Counted from the stretch's first letter, positions 8,539 to 18,499 are shown. The stretch is DNA of 43,627 bases from Duncaniella sp. (GCA_023664955.1 JAMPEV010000001.1:475827-519453); one strand, 5' to 3'. Program-made: numbers and translations. The notes: generated by a model not told the origin, from the sequence alone.

Positions 8539-11500
8539 ATGCGTAACGAAAATATTAAAAAGGTACTCCTGCTTGGCAGCGGAGCGTTGAAAATCGGTGA
8601 GGCTGGCGAATTTGACTATTCTGGCTCCCAAGCGCTTAAAGCGATGAAAGAGGAGGGTATCACTACCGTCCTTATCAACCCAAACATCGCCACAGTGCAA
8701 ACCTCCGAAGGATTTGCCGACAAAATATACTTCCTGCCGGTGACACCTTACTTCGTAGAGAAAGTTATAAAAAAAGAAAATCCCGACGGAATCCTATTAG
8801 CATTTGGCGGTCAGACTGCACTAAACTGCGGAGTGGAGCTTCATCGTTCAGGAGTGCTTGAGAAATACAATGTGGAAGTACTCGGCACCCCCGTCCAAGC
8901 CATCATGGACACTGAGGACCGCGAGCTCTTCGTAAAGAAACTTGATGAAATCAACGTCCGCACCATCAAGAGCGAAGCGGTTAACTCTGTAGAAGATGCC
9001 AAGCAAGCCGCAGCCAGCCTCGGATACCCCGTCATAGTCCGTGCAGCCTACGCTCTCGGCGGTCTCGGCAGCGGTTTTTGCGACAATGAGACAGAACTCG
9101 TTTCCCTCGTAGAAAAAGCCCTCGCCTTCTCTCCACAAGTCCTCGTGGAGAAGTCGCTTAAAGGCTGGAAAGAAGTGGAATACGAAGTGGTACGCGACCG
9201 TTACGACAATTGTATCACCGTCTGCAACATGGAGAACTTCGACCCCCTAGGCATCCATACCGGCGAGTCAATCGTCGTTGCCCCATCGCAGACACTCTCT
9301 AATGAGGATTATCACTGGCTGAGGAAGCTCGCCATCAAAATCATACGCCACATTGGCATCGTGGGCGAATGTAATGTGCAATACGCCTTCGATCCGGCTT
9401 CGATGGACTATCGCGTAATCGAAGTGAACGCTCGTCTCAGCCGTTCTTCAGCTCTCGCTTCCAAAGCCACCGGCTACCCATTGGCATTCGTGGCAGCAAA
9501 GCTCGGACTCGGCTACGGTCTCTTCGACCTCAAAAATTCTGTCACTAAGGAAACATCAGCTTTCTTTGAGCCGGCCCTTGACTATATCGTTTGCAAAATC
9601 CCCCGCTGGGACCTCGGCAAATTCCACGGCGTGCGCCGAGAAATCGGCTCATCGATGAAGTCGGTAGGTGAAGTTATGGCAATCGGACGTACTTTCGAGG
9701 AGGTAATACAGAAAGGCTTACGCATGATTGGCCAAGGCATGCACGGTTTCGTCGGCAATCGTGAAATCAAAGTTGATGACATCGACCATGCCCTCAAAGA
9801 GCCCACCGATAAGCGTATATTCGTCATATCGCAGGCCATGCAGAAAGGTTACACCGTGGAACGCATACACGAACTCACAAAGATTGACCGCTGGTTCCTC
9901 TATAAGCTCCAAAATATAATCAACACCGCCAACGAACTCCGCGACTTTGATGAAATCGAGGCTGTTCCGGCTCCTCTCATCCGCCAAGCCAAGGAGCAGG
10001 GTTTCAGCGACTTCCAAATGGCTCGCGAAATTCTAAAGGATAAGATGACCGACAATGACGAGGCAATCCTATCGCTTCGCAATTTCCGCAAGCACCTCGG
10101 AATTGTGCCTGTGGTTAAGCAGATTGACACACTCGCCGCTGAATATCCCGCACAGACCAACTATCTATACCTCACCTACAATGGACGGGAGAATGACGTC
10201 AAATACCTCCACGACCACCGCTCCATAGTGGTGCTTGGTTCAGGAGCTTACCGAATCGGCTCATCGGTGGAGTTTGACTGGTGTTCGGTAAATGCACTTC
10301 TGACTGTTAAAAAACAGGGGTGGCGCTCGGTTATGATTAATTACAATCCTGAAACCGTGTCAACTGACTATGACATTTGTGACCGCCTTTACTTCGACGA
10401 GCTCACTTTCGAGCGTGTGATGGACATCCTCGAACTCGAACAGCCCCACGGCATCATCCTCTCCGTGGGTGGTCAGATACCTAACAACCTTGCCACACGT
10501 CTCGATGACCAGCATGTCAACATTCTTGGCACATCAGCACAGTGTATCGACAACGCTGAGGACCGTAACAAGTTCTCCGCCATGCTCGACCGTCTCGGCA
10601 TAGACCAACCCCGCTGGCGTGAGCTTACCAGCATGGAAGATATCAATGAGTTTATCGACGAGGTTGGCTTCCCGGTACTCGTGCGTCCCAGCTATGTCCT
10701 CTCAGGCGCGGCAATGAATGTGTGTCACAACCAGGAACAGCTCACCCGCTTCCTCCGCCTCGCAGCCAACGTATCGAAGCAGCATCCAGTCGTGGTGTCA
10801 CAGTTCATTTCCTCGGCCAAGGAGATTGAAATGGATGCCGTGGCGCAGAATGGCGAGATAGTTTGCTATGCAATTTCCGAACATATTGAATATGCCGGTG
10901 TGCACTCAGGTGATGCCACTATCCAATTCCCGCCGCAGAAACTATATGTTGAGACCATGCGACGTATCCGCAAGATTTCTCGCCAAATTGCCGCCGCTCT
11001 CGACATTTCCGGCCCCTTCAACATCCAGTTCCTTGCTAAGAACAATGAAATAAAGGTAATCGAATGTAACCTCCGTGCCTCCCGCAGCTTCCCGTTCGTG
11101 TCAAAGGTATTGAAAATCAATTTTATCGACCTTGCCACTCGGGTTATGCTCGGTCTCCCTGTCGAAAAGCCTCACAAGAATGCGTTCGACCTTGATTATG
11201 TTGGCATTAAGGCTTCTCAGTTCAGTTTCTCACGACTCCAGGGCGCCGACCCTGTGCTGGGTGTCGACATGGCATCTACCGGTGAGGTTGGTTGTATCGG
11301 AAATGATTCTTCCGAAGCTCTCATCAAGGCGATGATCTCCGTAGGCAACCGTGTACCCAAGAAAGCTGTCCTCATGTCTACCGGAACAGCCAAGCAGAAG
11401 GCCGAATTGCTCGATGCCGCCCATGAACTTTCCAACCGCGGCTACACAATTTACGCCACCGGAGGAACCCACAGCTACCTCAACGACAACGGTATACCGG

Positions 11501-11763
11501 CCATCCGTGTGTATTGGCCATCGCAGCCCGACCAGCAGCCGCAAGCCATCGAATTGCTTCATGACCACCTCGTTGACATGGTGGTAAACATTCCAAAAAA
11601 CTTTACCACAACCGAGCTTACCAATGGATACAAGATTCGTCGTGCCGCCATCGATCTCAACATCCCCTTGCTCACTAACGCACGCCTGGCCTCTGCCTAC
11701 ATCGATGCATTCACAACCCATCCCCTTGATGACATCGAAATAAAAAGCTGGGACGAATACTAA
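8539..11763 (+). CDS. carB: Carbamoyl-phosphate synthase, large subunit
   Basis: A 1074-residue synthetase with two homologous halves, each an ATP-grasp unit. The first opens KKVLLLGSGALKIGEAGEFD and the second SIVVLGSGAYRIGSSVEFDW, the duplicated PreATP-grasp signature. The first phosphorylates bicarbonate and the second carbamate. The family-typical oligomerisation region lies between them, and the C-terminal MGS-like domain (STGTAKQKAELLDAAHEL, YATGGTHSYL) is the allosteric part that binds UMP or ornithine in enterics. Full length, no disruption. It overlaps nothing and ends 138 nt before eno, which has its own promoter. Confidence 0.97.
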   Translation: MRNENIKKVLLLGSGALKIGEAGEFDYSGSQALKAMKEEGITTVLINPNIATVQTSEGFADKIYFLPVTPYFVEKVIKKENPDGILLAFGGQTALNCGVELHRSGVLEKYNVEVLGTPVQAIMDTEDRELFVKKLDEINVRTIKSEAVNSVEDAKQAAASLGYPVIVRAAYALGGLGSGFCDNETELVSLVEKALAFSPQVLVEKSLKGWKEVEYEVVRDRYDNCITVCNMENFDPLGIHTGESIVVAPSQTLSNEDYHWLRKLAIKIIRHIGIVGECNVQYAFDPASMDYRVIEVNARLSRSSALASKATGYPLAFVAAKLGLGYGLFDLKNSVTKETSAFFEPALDYIVCKIPRWDLGKFHGVRREIGSSMKSVGEVMAIGRTFEEVIQKGLRMIGQGMHGFVGNREIKVDDIDHALKEPTDKRIFVISQAMQKGYTVERIHELTKIDRWFLYKLQNIINTANELRDFDEIEAVPAPLIRQAKEQGFSDFQMAREILKDKMTDNDEAILSLRNFRKHLGIVPVVKQIDTLAAEYPAQTNYLYLTYNGRENDVKYLHDHRSIVVLGSGAYRIGSSVEFDWCSVNALLTVKKQGWRSVMINYNPETVSTDYDICDRLYFDELTFERVMDILELEQPHGIILSVGGQIPNNLATRLDDQHVNILGTSAQCIDNAEDRNKFSAMLDRLGIDQPRWRELTSMEDINEFIDEVGFPVLVRPSYVLSGAAMNVCHNQEQLTRFLRLAANVSKQHPVVVSQFISSAKEIEMDAVAQNGEIVCYAISEHIEYAGVHSGDATIQFPPQKLYVETMRRIRKISRQIAAALDISGPFNIQFLAKNNEIKVIECNLRASRSFPFVSKVLKINFIDLATRVMLGLPVEKPHKNAFDLDYVGIKASQFSFSRLQGADPVLGVDMASTGEVGCIGNDSSEALIKAMISVGNRVPKKAVLMSTGTAKQKAELLDAAHELSNRGYTIYATGGTHSYLNDNGIPAIRVYWPSQPDQQPQAIELLHDHLVDMVVNIPKNFTTTELTNGYKIRRAAIDLNIPLLTNARLASAYIDAFTTHPLDDIEIKSWDEY

Positions 11764-11804
11764 TCCATCTTAAGTAATTTTCACTTAATATTTTGAAAAT
11801 CTTA

Positions 11805-11835
11805 TTGCAAACTGCCCGAAGATTTTGTAAATTTG
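11805..11835 (+). promoter_or_regulatory. Enolase promoter (TTG, 20 nt, TAAATTTG)
   Basis: TTG at 11805-11807 is followed by exactly 20 nt and then TAAATTTG at 11828-11835, a full Bacteroidota housekeeping promoter. The expected leader is about 60 nt. Confidence 0.8.
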
Positions 11836-11871
11836 TCGGCGATTTCCAATAACTATTATAATCATTAATAA

Positions 11872-13197
<1,326 letters not shown>

Positions 13198-13209
13198 TCT
13201 CGTGAAAAA

Positions 13210-13260
13210 TAGGGACGTACCAAGTCGCGTCCTCTCCAGCCGGGGTCGTCGAATCAAAAT
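13210..13260 (+). repeat. Dispersed intergenic repeat, copy A
   Basis: Begins TAGGGACGTACC and ends GTCGTCGAATCAAAAT. It shares the layout of the other copies: a dyad (here degenerate, ACGTACCAAGTCGCGT), then CTCTCCAGCCGGGGTCG, then an A-rich end. It lies 13 nt behind the eno stop codon, in the same orientation as eno, and ahead of the eno terminator. Confidence 0.75.
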
Positions 13261-13303
13261 AGAGCCCAGTATGGGCGATATTGTGGTATGACTCCCGACC
13301 ATA

Positions 13304-13354
13304 AAATAAGGCACTCAATCAGGCAGACAGCCCGAATGAGTGCCTTATTTTTTT
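13304..13354 (+). terminator. Intrinsic terminator after eno
   Basis: A 14-bp perfect stem (13304-13317 with 13337-13350, core GGCACTCA/TGAGTGCC) is followed by a T-run. It lies about 110 nt behind the eno stop, so the copy A repeat is part of the eno 3' UTR. Confidence 0.85.
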
Positions 13355-13391
13355 CCTAAATTTCCTCTAAATTTTACCCCCCCCCTAAATT

Positions 13392-13422
13392 TTGTAGAAT
13401 CCAACTAATTTTTATAGCTTTG
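13392..13422 (+). promoter_or_regulatory. Promoter (TTG, 20 nt, TAGCTTTG)
   Basis: TTG at 13392-13394, a 20-nt spacer, and TAGCTTTG at 13415-13422 form a full promoter. It rules out the ATG at 13420 as a start codon, because that ATG lies inside the -7 box, and supports the start at 13474. Confidence 0.8.
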
Positions 13423-13473
13423 CAACATATTTTTAAATCAATCATTTACACTAGTCACAACAGATCTCACGCC

Positions 13474-14163
13474 ATGAAACGACTTTCACTAATTTTCACC
13501 GCCGCTTTGTTCCTACAGTCATTCAGCGCCTCAGCTCAGAATGACGACACACGTTTGCAAACTCCCATTTCCATGTCCGTAACAATAGGAGCTAACCTTA
13601 ATACCGGCTCCTGTGGTGACCGGTCACTTTTCCCGACACGACCCGACGCTTGCACACAGTTTGACTGGCGTGTAAACGTGGCTTTCGCCAAGCATTGGTC
13701 AGCATTTATGGACTTCGGAATGTCTTTTTACAAAATTCAACCCTCCGACGAGCTCGGTGAAATAATATCTGATGCCATTGTTGAAATGTTCTTCCCCGGA
13801 GTCAGCCATATCCACCCGTCAATAGCTTTCGGAGCAGCATACGTGGCTCAAATAAGCCGATGGCAATTCTCACCACGCCTCGGTTTCGGATGGATGCACG
13901 TGCAGTCCAGAGACAAAAAGAAAAATGAGGTCCATTATCAATATAAAATCAAACCTCCATACATCAACCCGGCCATTTCCATTGGCTATCGTCTCTCAAA
14001 TGTATGCAGCCTGCTACTCGACGTAAGCTACCGTTGTCCATTAGCTGCGAGCAAGGGTTCAATAACCTATGGCACAGGTATCAGCGATACTAAAAATTTC
14101 AAATCCCACGGTTGGGGCAACGACCTCTCAATCTCCATCGGCACCCAACTCAACCTATTCTAA
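13474..14163 (+). CDS. Outer-membrane beta-barrel protein
   Basis: A 229-residue protein starting MKRLSLIFTAALFL with a signal peptide cleaved after SASAQ (about residue 22). The rest alternates amphipathic beta strands and short turns (ISMSVTIGANLN, WRVNVAFAKHWSAFMDFGMSF, INPAISIGYRL, SLLLDVSYRC), ending LSISIGTQLNLF with a terminal Phe. This is the usual form of a single-domain outer-membrane barrel in Bacteroidota; function unknown. Two cysteines (in VCSLLLDVSYRC) are 10 residues apart. The frame is open back to 13420, but the promoter covers that region. A repeat copy lies directly behind it. Confidence 0.78.
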   Translation: MKRLSLIFTAALFLQSFSASAQNDDTRLQTPISMSVTIGANLNTGSCGDRSLFPTRPDACTQFDWRVNVAFAKHWSAFMDFGMSFYKIQPSDELGEIISDAIVEMFFPGVSHIHPSIAFGAAYVAQISRWQFSPRLGFGWMHVQSRDKKKNEVHYQYKIKPPYINPAISIGYRLSNVCSLLLDVSYRCPLAASKGSITYGTGISDTKNFKSHGWGNDLSISIGTQLNLF

Positions 14164-14174
14164 CCCCTACAAAA

Positions 14175-14227
14175 GTAGGGACACACCATGGTGCGTCCTC
14201 CCAAATCGGGGTAGCCGCAACAAAATA
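14175..14227 (+). repeat. Dispersed intergenic repeat, copy B
   Basis: GTAGGGACACACCATGGTGC, then GTCCTCCCAAATCGGGGTAG and CCGCAACAAAATA. The palindromic core ACCATGGT is intact. It starts 12 nt behind the stop codon of the barrel gene, in the same orientation. Confidence 0.8.
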
Positions 14228-14228
14228 A

Positions 14229-14267
14229 AATCCTCCCTACTGTGGACATTACACCGCAGGGAGGATT
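14229..14267 (+). terminator. Hairpin behind copy B, possible terminator
   Basis: AATCCTCCCT (14229-14238) pairs with AGGGAGGATT (14258-14267), a perfect 10-bp stem. There is no T-run behind it, so termination is uncertain. The right arm contains GGGAGG, which could act as a ribosome-binding site for an ATG at 14271. Confidence 0.45.
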
Positions 14268-14298
14268 CTTATGTTCTATCTATACCGACTCTTATTTA

Positions 14299-14421
14299 AT
14301 GAACTTCAAAAAAATACTCTGTGACATTCTGCTTGTTCTCATATCTATGTCGTTCTTCATTCCGTTTGCCTTCATTCATAAGACATATCTGCTTTATGAT
14401 AACTGCGCATCCTGTCCCTAA
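14299..14421 (+). CDS. Possible 40-residue membrane protein with C-terminal CxxC
   Basis: A 40-codon frame starts MNFKKILCDILLVLISMSFF: a positively charged start, then one long hydrophobic segment through FIPFAFI (about residues 10-26). It ends in NCASCP, placing Cys36 and Cys39 in a CxxC pair two residues from the end. That is a plausible small membrane protein with the tail outside, but it has no recognised promoter and no homologue that I know. It is convergent with rhaB, 13 nt away. It could be chance: Lys-Lys plus a hydrophobic run is also what a noncoding T-rich stretch may give. Confidence 0.35.
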   Translation: MNFKKILCDILLVLISMSFFIPFAFIHKTYLLYDNCASCP

Positions 14422-14434
14422 TTATTTTTTACGT

Positions 14435-15913
14435 TCACTTAACAATCTTCACGAAGCGGCTATACGGCTCATCCCAAGCCTCTGGTGATTCAGGTTGGTA
14501 ATTTTCAGTCTTCACATTTTTGCGCACCACCTCACGCATAGCATCAAGCGAGCCAACATAGCCGGCAGCCTTAGCCTGCATGAGAATGTTGCCAAGAGCG
14601 GTACACTCCGCAGGACCTGCCACCACCGGCAGATTTATTGATGATGCTGTGAACTGATTGAGCAACGCATTGCGCGAACCTCCGCCAATTACATTCAAAC
14701 GAGAAATCGGTGCGTGTGCTACCTCTTTGAAGAGGTTGAGCACATGGCGATACTTAAGTGCAAGGCTTTCAAAGATGCAACGCACAAACTCTCCATGATT
14801 CTTAGGAGCTTCCTGATCTGTCGCTGCGCAATATTCCTCAATAGCCTTTGGCATATTGGCAGGAGCCACAAAGCAAGTGGCGTCTGTGTCGATGAAACAC
14901 TTGAATGCCGGCGCCTCAGCTGCCATTGCCACGAGCTGTGGATAAGTGTATGTAACACCCTCGGCCTTCCAACACTTCAGGCATTCTTCAAGCACCCACA
15001 TGCCTGTGATATTTTTTAGAAGTCGGATGGTATTCTCCACGCCGCCCTCGTTGGTCATATTGTACTCAAACGACGCATCGTTCACTACCGGAGCCGCGGT
15101 CTCAACACCCATCAACGACCATGTTCCACTACTGAGATATGCCCAGTCATTCCCCTCTGCAGGGATAGCCGCCACCGCCGATGCTGTGTCATGTCCGCCC
15201 ACGGCAATCACGGGGATAGCCGGTAGGCCTGTCTCAGCACAAAGTTGTGGTGTCAACACTCCCACTTTTGTACCCGGTTCTACTATCGGCCCGAATTTTG
15301 CGGCATCAAGCCCTACCGAGGCTAGTATCACGGGATCCAAGTCACGCTTTTTAGCATCAAGGATAGCACCGGTTGATGCGATGGTATATTCTGTAATAAG
15401 ATTGCCCGTAAGAAGATAAGAAATGATATCAGGAACAAAACCGATTTTCTCAGCCGACTTCATTGCGAATGTGTCGCGAAGTGCATAGAGCTGGAACACG
15501 GTGTTGAAGTCAAGTGTCTGAATTCCGGTGTGACCGTATAGCTCACGCTTGCTCATCACGTTTTCGAAGAAATCAGCGGTATTAGTCGGACAGAATCGGC
15601 TATCGCGATAAGCTACCGGCAGACCGATTAACGTACCGTCGGAAGCCACACATGCTATATCGACACCCCAAGTGTCAACAGCTACAGATATGGGGAGAAT
15701 GCCGCGACGTGCCACACCTTTCAGTCCATCCTTGATACTCTCATAAAGAGAATAGATGTTCCAATGTGACACTCCGTTAATCTTCATGATAGCATTAGGG
15801 AAACGGTTGATTTCTTCTGTTTCAAGACGTCCGTCTTCATGGAGAGTCGCAAGTATTGTGCGACCACTTGTTGCGCCTAAGTCAAAGGCCACAAAATGTG
15901 CAGGATAATTCAT
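14435..15913 (-). CDS. rhaB: Rhamnulokinase (FGGY carbohydrate kinase)
   Basis: A 492-residue kinase of the FGGY family that phosphorylates L-rhamnulose, the second step of L-rhamnose breakdown. The N-terminal AFDLGATSGRTILATLHEDG is the phosphate-1 ATP motif with the rhamnulokinase-typical ATSGR. VAVDTWGVDIACVASDGTL, the hinge region VGGHDTASAVAAIPA, YLSSGTWSLMGVE, and the C-terminal NVIGGGSRNALLNQFTAS also fit RhaB. No isomerase or aldolase gene is adjacent. It faces away from the GH28 pectinase over a shared 190-nt control region, which links rhamnose use to rhamnogalacturonan-type pectin breakdown. Confidence 0.92.
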   Translation of the reverse strand: MNYPAHFVAFDLGATSGRTILATLHEDGRLETEEINRFPNAIMKINGVSHWNIYSLYESIKDGLKGVARRGILPISVAVDTWGVDIACVASDGTLIGLPVAYRDSRFCPTNTADFFENVMSKRELYGHTGIQTLDFNTVFQLYALRDTFAMKSAEKIGFVPDIISYLLTGNLITEYTIASTGAILDAKKRDLDPVILASVGLDAAKFGPIVEPGTKVGVLTPQLCAETGLPAIPVIAVGGHDTASAVAAIPAEGNDWAYLSSGTWSLMGVETAAPVVNDASFEYNMTNEGGVENTIRLLKNITGMWVLEECLKCWKAEGVTYTYPQLVAMAAEAPAFKCFIDTDATCFVAPANMPKAIEEYCAATDQEAPKNHGEFVRCIFESLALKYRHVLNLFKEVAHAPISRLNVIGGGSRNALLNQFTASSINLPVVAGPAECTALGNILMQAKAAGYVGSLDAMREVVRKNVKTENYQPESPEAWDEPYSRFVKIVK

Positions 15914-16006
15914 ATTAATTTAAGGTGTTAATAATTTTCGTTGAAACTACCAAGTTGGTATTAGCATAAATCCATACATAATGTTGTCAGAATCCACTTA
16001 CCGACA

Positions 16007-16038
16007 CAAAAATAGCACAATTAAATTAAACTCACAAA
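16007..16038 (-). promoter_or_regulatory. rhaB promoter (TTTG, 20 nt, TATTTTTG)
   Basis: On the minus strand TTTG (16038-16035) is followed by 20 nt and TATTTTTG (16014-16007). The predicted leader to the start at 15913 is about 85 nt. The promoter lies within about 30 bp of the oppositely directed GH28 promoter. Confidence 0.7.
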
Positions 16039-16060
16039 CAGATTTTAATAATTTTTTCAT

Positions 16061-16068
16061 TACCTTTG
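16061..16068 (+). promoter_or_regulatory. GH28 gene promoter -7 box
   Basis: TACCTTTG, followed by CACTAC, fits TAnnTTTG. It lies 35 nt before the start at 16104. The -33 position has no clear TTG, which is compatible with activator dependence (inference). Confidence 0.6.
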
Positions 16069-16103
16069 CACTACATATTAATTAACAACAAGATTACATA
16101 ACC

Positions 16104-17513
16104 ATGAAAACTATGCTTATCGCTGTGGCCGCTTTGCTATGTGCTTCATTGCATATCAACGCCGCAAATACTGCCGAAAAGGCCTGGGCTGAGACATATC
16201 CTGCCATCGAAAAGCAGATTAAAGCCCCCGAATTCCGCGACAAGGAGTATAAACTTCTAGACTACGGCAAGAAATCTAACACCGAGGGATATCTCTACAC
16301 CGAACTTATTAATAAGGTGATTGACAAATGTTCCGCTGAAGGTGGAGGCAAGGTAGTGATTCCCGCCGGAACATGGCTCACCGGTCCCATCACCCTCAAA
16401 AACAATGTGAACCTCCATCTCGAGGAGGGTGCCACGCTGCTTTTCACCACTGACCTCAAGGAATATCCTCTGGTTTATACCCGTTGGGAGGGAATGGACT
16501 GCTACAATTACCAGCCCATGATTTATGCTTACGAGCAAGAAAACATCGCCATTACCGGCAAAGGGACCATCGACGGTGGCGCAAGTCGTCCCAACTGGTG
16601 GAGAATGTGCGGCGCGGTTAAGTATGGCTGGGAGGAAGGCATTACTTCTCAGCGTATCGGCCGACCTATTCTCATGGAGTGGAACGAAAATGGTGTCCCC
16701 GTGGAGCAACGCAAAATGGGCGACGGATACGGTATGCGTGTGCAGCTCGTTAACCCCGTGAAGTGTAAAAACGTTCTTATCGAGGATGTCACACTTCTCC
16801 GCGCTCCCTTCTGGGTCATACATCCCCTTCTCTGCGAGAATCTAACCGTGCGCGGCGTGCACGTGCAGAACGACGGTCCTAACGGCGATGGATGCGACCC
16901 GGAGTCATGCAAAAATGTGCTCATTGAAGGTTGCTATTTTGACACGGGCGATGACTGCATCGCTATTAAGAGCGGACGCAACCGCGACGGACGTATCGCT
17001 AATATCCCCACCGAAAATGTCATCGTGCGCAATTGCCACATGAAGAACGGACATGGCGGCGTGGTAGTCGGCAGCGAAATCTCCGGCGGCTTCAAGTACC
17101 TCTTCGTCGAGAATTGTGTGATGGACAGCCCCAACCTCGACCGTGTGATTCGCATCAAAACCAACAATTGCCGCGGTGGTGTGATTGAGAATATTTTTGT
17201 ACGCAATGTCACTGTGGGACAGTGCAATGAGGCTGTATTGAAAATCAACCTCGTGTATGAGCAACGCGAGAAATGCCAGCGAGCATTCCCACCGGTGGTA
17301 CAGAATGTTTACCTCGACAAGGTAACGTGTCAGGAAAGCAAGTTCGGCGTTAAAATCGAAGGCTTCGATGACATTTGCAACATTCGCAACATCGAGGTCA
17401 AGGACTGCACCTTCAACAATGTGGCCACCGGGGGTAATTCTATCACCGGTATGACCGAAGGTGTCCGCTTCATCAACCTCAAAATCAACGGTAAACTCTG
17501 TCCGGAAATGTAA
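16104..17513 (+). CDS. GH28 family polygalacturonase-type glycoside hydrolase
   Basis: A 469-residue secreted enzyme with a signal peptide (MKTMLIAVAALLCASLHINA). The right-handed beta-helix carries the GH28 active-site motifs in order: NGDGCDPES (about residue 259), TGDDCIAIKSGRN (about 281), NGHGGVVVGSE (about 314), and VIRIKTN (about 348). These give the catalytic Asp residues, the His and the Arg-x-Lys. The enzyme hydrolyses galacturonan or rhamnogalacturonan linkages; which of these cannot be decided from the sequence. Pairing with rhaB favours rhamnogalacturonan. Its stop codon overlaps the first bases of repeat copy C. Confidence 0.92.
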   Translation: MKTMLIAVAALLCASLHINAANTAEKAWAETYPAIEKQIKAPEFRDKEYKLLDYGKKSNTEGYLYTELINKVIDKCSAEGGGKVVIPAGTWLTGPITLKNNVNLHLEEGATLLFTTDLKEYPLVYTRWEGMDCYNYQPMIYAYEQENIAITGKGTIDGGASRPNWWRMCGAVKYGWEEGITSQRIGRPILMEWNENGVPVEQRKMGDGYGMRVQLVNPVKCKNVLIEDVTLLRAPFWVIHPLLCENLTVRGVHVQNDGPNGDGCDPESCKNVLIEGCYFDTGDDCIAIKSGRNRDGRIANIPTENVIVRNCHMKNGHGGVVVGSEISGGFKYLFVENCVMDSPNLDRVIRIKTNNCRGGVIENIFVRNVTVGQCNEAVLKINLVYEQREKCQRAFPPVVQNVYLDKVTCQESKFGVKIEGFDDICNIRNIEVKDCTFNNVATGGNSITGMTEGVRFINLKINGKLCPEM

Positions 17514-17528
17514 GGACGCACCATGGTA
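17511..17528 (+). repeat. Dispersed intergenic repeat, truncated copy C
   Basis: TAAGGACGCACCATGGTA retains the left half of the family dyad and then diverges. The TAA of the GH28 gene is its first three bases, so the repeat begins at the stop codon, in gene orientation. Confidence 0.6.
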
Positions 17529-17600
17529 TATCAAATTCGTCAAAAATTTTTTTAGTGAGAGACTGAACTGAATCGATTATCAGACTTATAGACGATAGAA

Positions 17601-17665
17601 TGTCAAAAATAAATGTGGAAACCATATCCCATTCTCATGGATGGTTTCCACATTTATTTTTGACA
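17601..17665. terminator. Long bidirectional terminator hairpin
   Basis: A perfect 25-bp stem (17601-17625 with 17641-17665) has a 15-nt loop and A/T-rich flanks on both sides of the core GTGGAAACCAT. It lies between the converging GH28 gene (+) and the lipoprotein gene (-). Confidence 0.85.
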
Positions 17666-17690
17666 ATCTTGATATTTAATCTTCCAACAC

Positions 17691-18419
17691 TCATTCAGGG
17701 TCGTGTTCAACCCTTACCCTGCGAACGGTGAAGCAACCATTATGATGAATTGCTAAATCCATGAAACCCTCAACCGGACCATACATGTAAGCATTGAGGA
17801 AATTATTTATTTGTTGAGTATAAATATGACTACCAGTAGTTTCTCTACCTGAACTACGTATATATACGGAGTCGGGTACAGGGATTTTAACAATTCTATA
17901 GTCCTCATCTTTAGATTTGGGTGAATAAATCGTTAGATTCTGAAAACAGGTGTCCAAATATTTGTCTTTGGCAACACATTCCACATACGTTACTTTTGCA
18001 CCTATTATCTTCCCGTTTTCATACAACCATGTATCAACATGCATGTTCATGTATTTTGATCCAATTCTTACTGCTGTTGCATACCTGGAAAAATCCTCTT
18101 TTCGAAAAATTTGATAGAAATACCCTGGCATTACAGAGTCGCCCATAGCAAAATGTTCACCTCGTTTCATCTTCGGCTCCATTAATAGAGTGGTACGGTC
18201 ATTTCCAACCTCATAAATTACACTCTGCCCTGAAACCGTTTTAAATTTATTTTCATAATCGATGTATACATCAGACCACCCAAGTAGAGTACGCCCATAA
18301 TAGTATTTTCGTAAATCCAACTTTACTGATCCTTCGGGAGCATCTATTGGGTATATCGGATTATACACCTCTTCCTCATCTCGGCATGCTCCGATAAAGC
18401 AGCACAAGGTGAGAATCAC
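17691..18419 (-). CDS. Secreted lipoprotein, DUF5036-like
   Basis: A 242-residue product from a GTG start, with a lipobox (CCFIGAC, Cys12) that predicts a lipid-anchored surface or periplasmic protein. The region KLDLRKYYYGRTLLGWSDVYIDYENKF, followed by PGYFYQIF and AVRIGSKYMN, recalls the Bacteroidales family DUF5036 (from memory, unsearched; function unknown). The start is odd: the GTG leaves no basic n-region. An ATG at 18439 gives an ideal signal peptide (MRNIF...) but is one base out of frame, so one extra T in the run at 18424-18427 would restore it. It is the last gene of a minus-strand set and is A+T-richer than its surroundings. Confidence 0.6.
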   Translation of the reverse strand: MILTLCCFIGACRDEEEVYNPIYPIDAPEGSVKLDLRKYYYGRTLLGWSDVYIDYENKFKTVSGQSVIYEVGNDRTTLLMEPKMKRGEHFAMGDSVMPGYFYQIFRKEDFSRYATAVRIGSKYMNMHVDTWLYENGKIIGAKVTYVECVAKDKYLDTCFQNLTIYSPKSKDEDYRIVKIPVPDSVYIRSSGRETTGSHIYTQQINNFLNAYMYGPVEGFMDLAIHHNGCFTVRRVRVEHDPE

Positions 18420-18499
18420 AAATAAAATATATTTCTCATTATTAATTGAATTAATTAATGTATAATAATAGATAGGTTAAACCCGGTAGAAAATCTTAT

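Noticed and set aside
13420-13473. An upstream start (13420) for the barrel protein
   Set aside because: The ATG lies inside the -7 box and would bury the signal peptide; 13474 fits.
16905-17543. A 212-codon open frame antisense to the GH28 gene
   Set aside because: Composition mirrors the sense gene, whose catalytic motifs are intact; no start signals.
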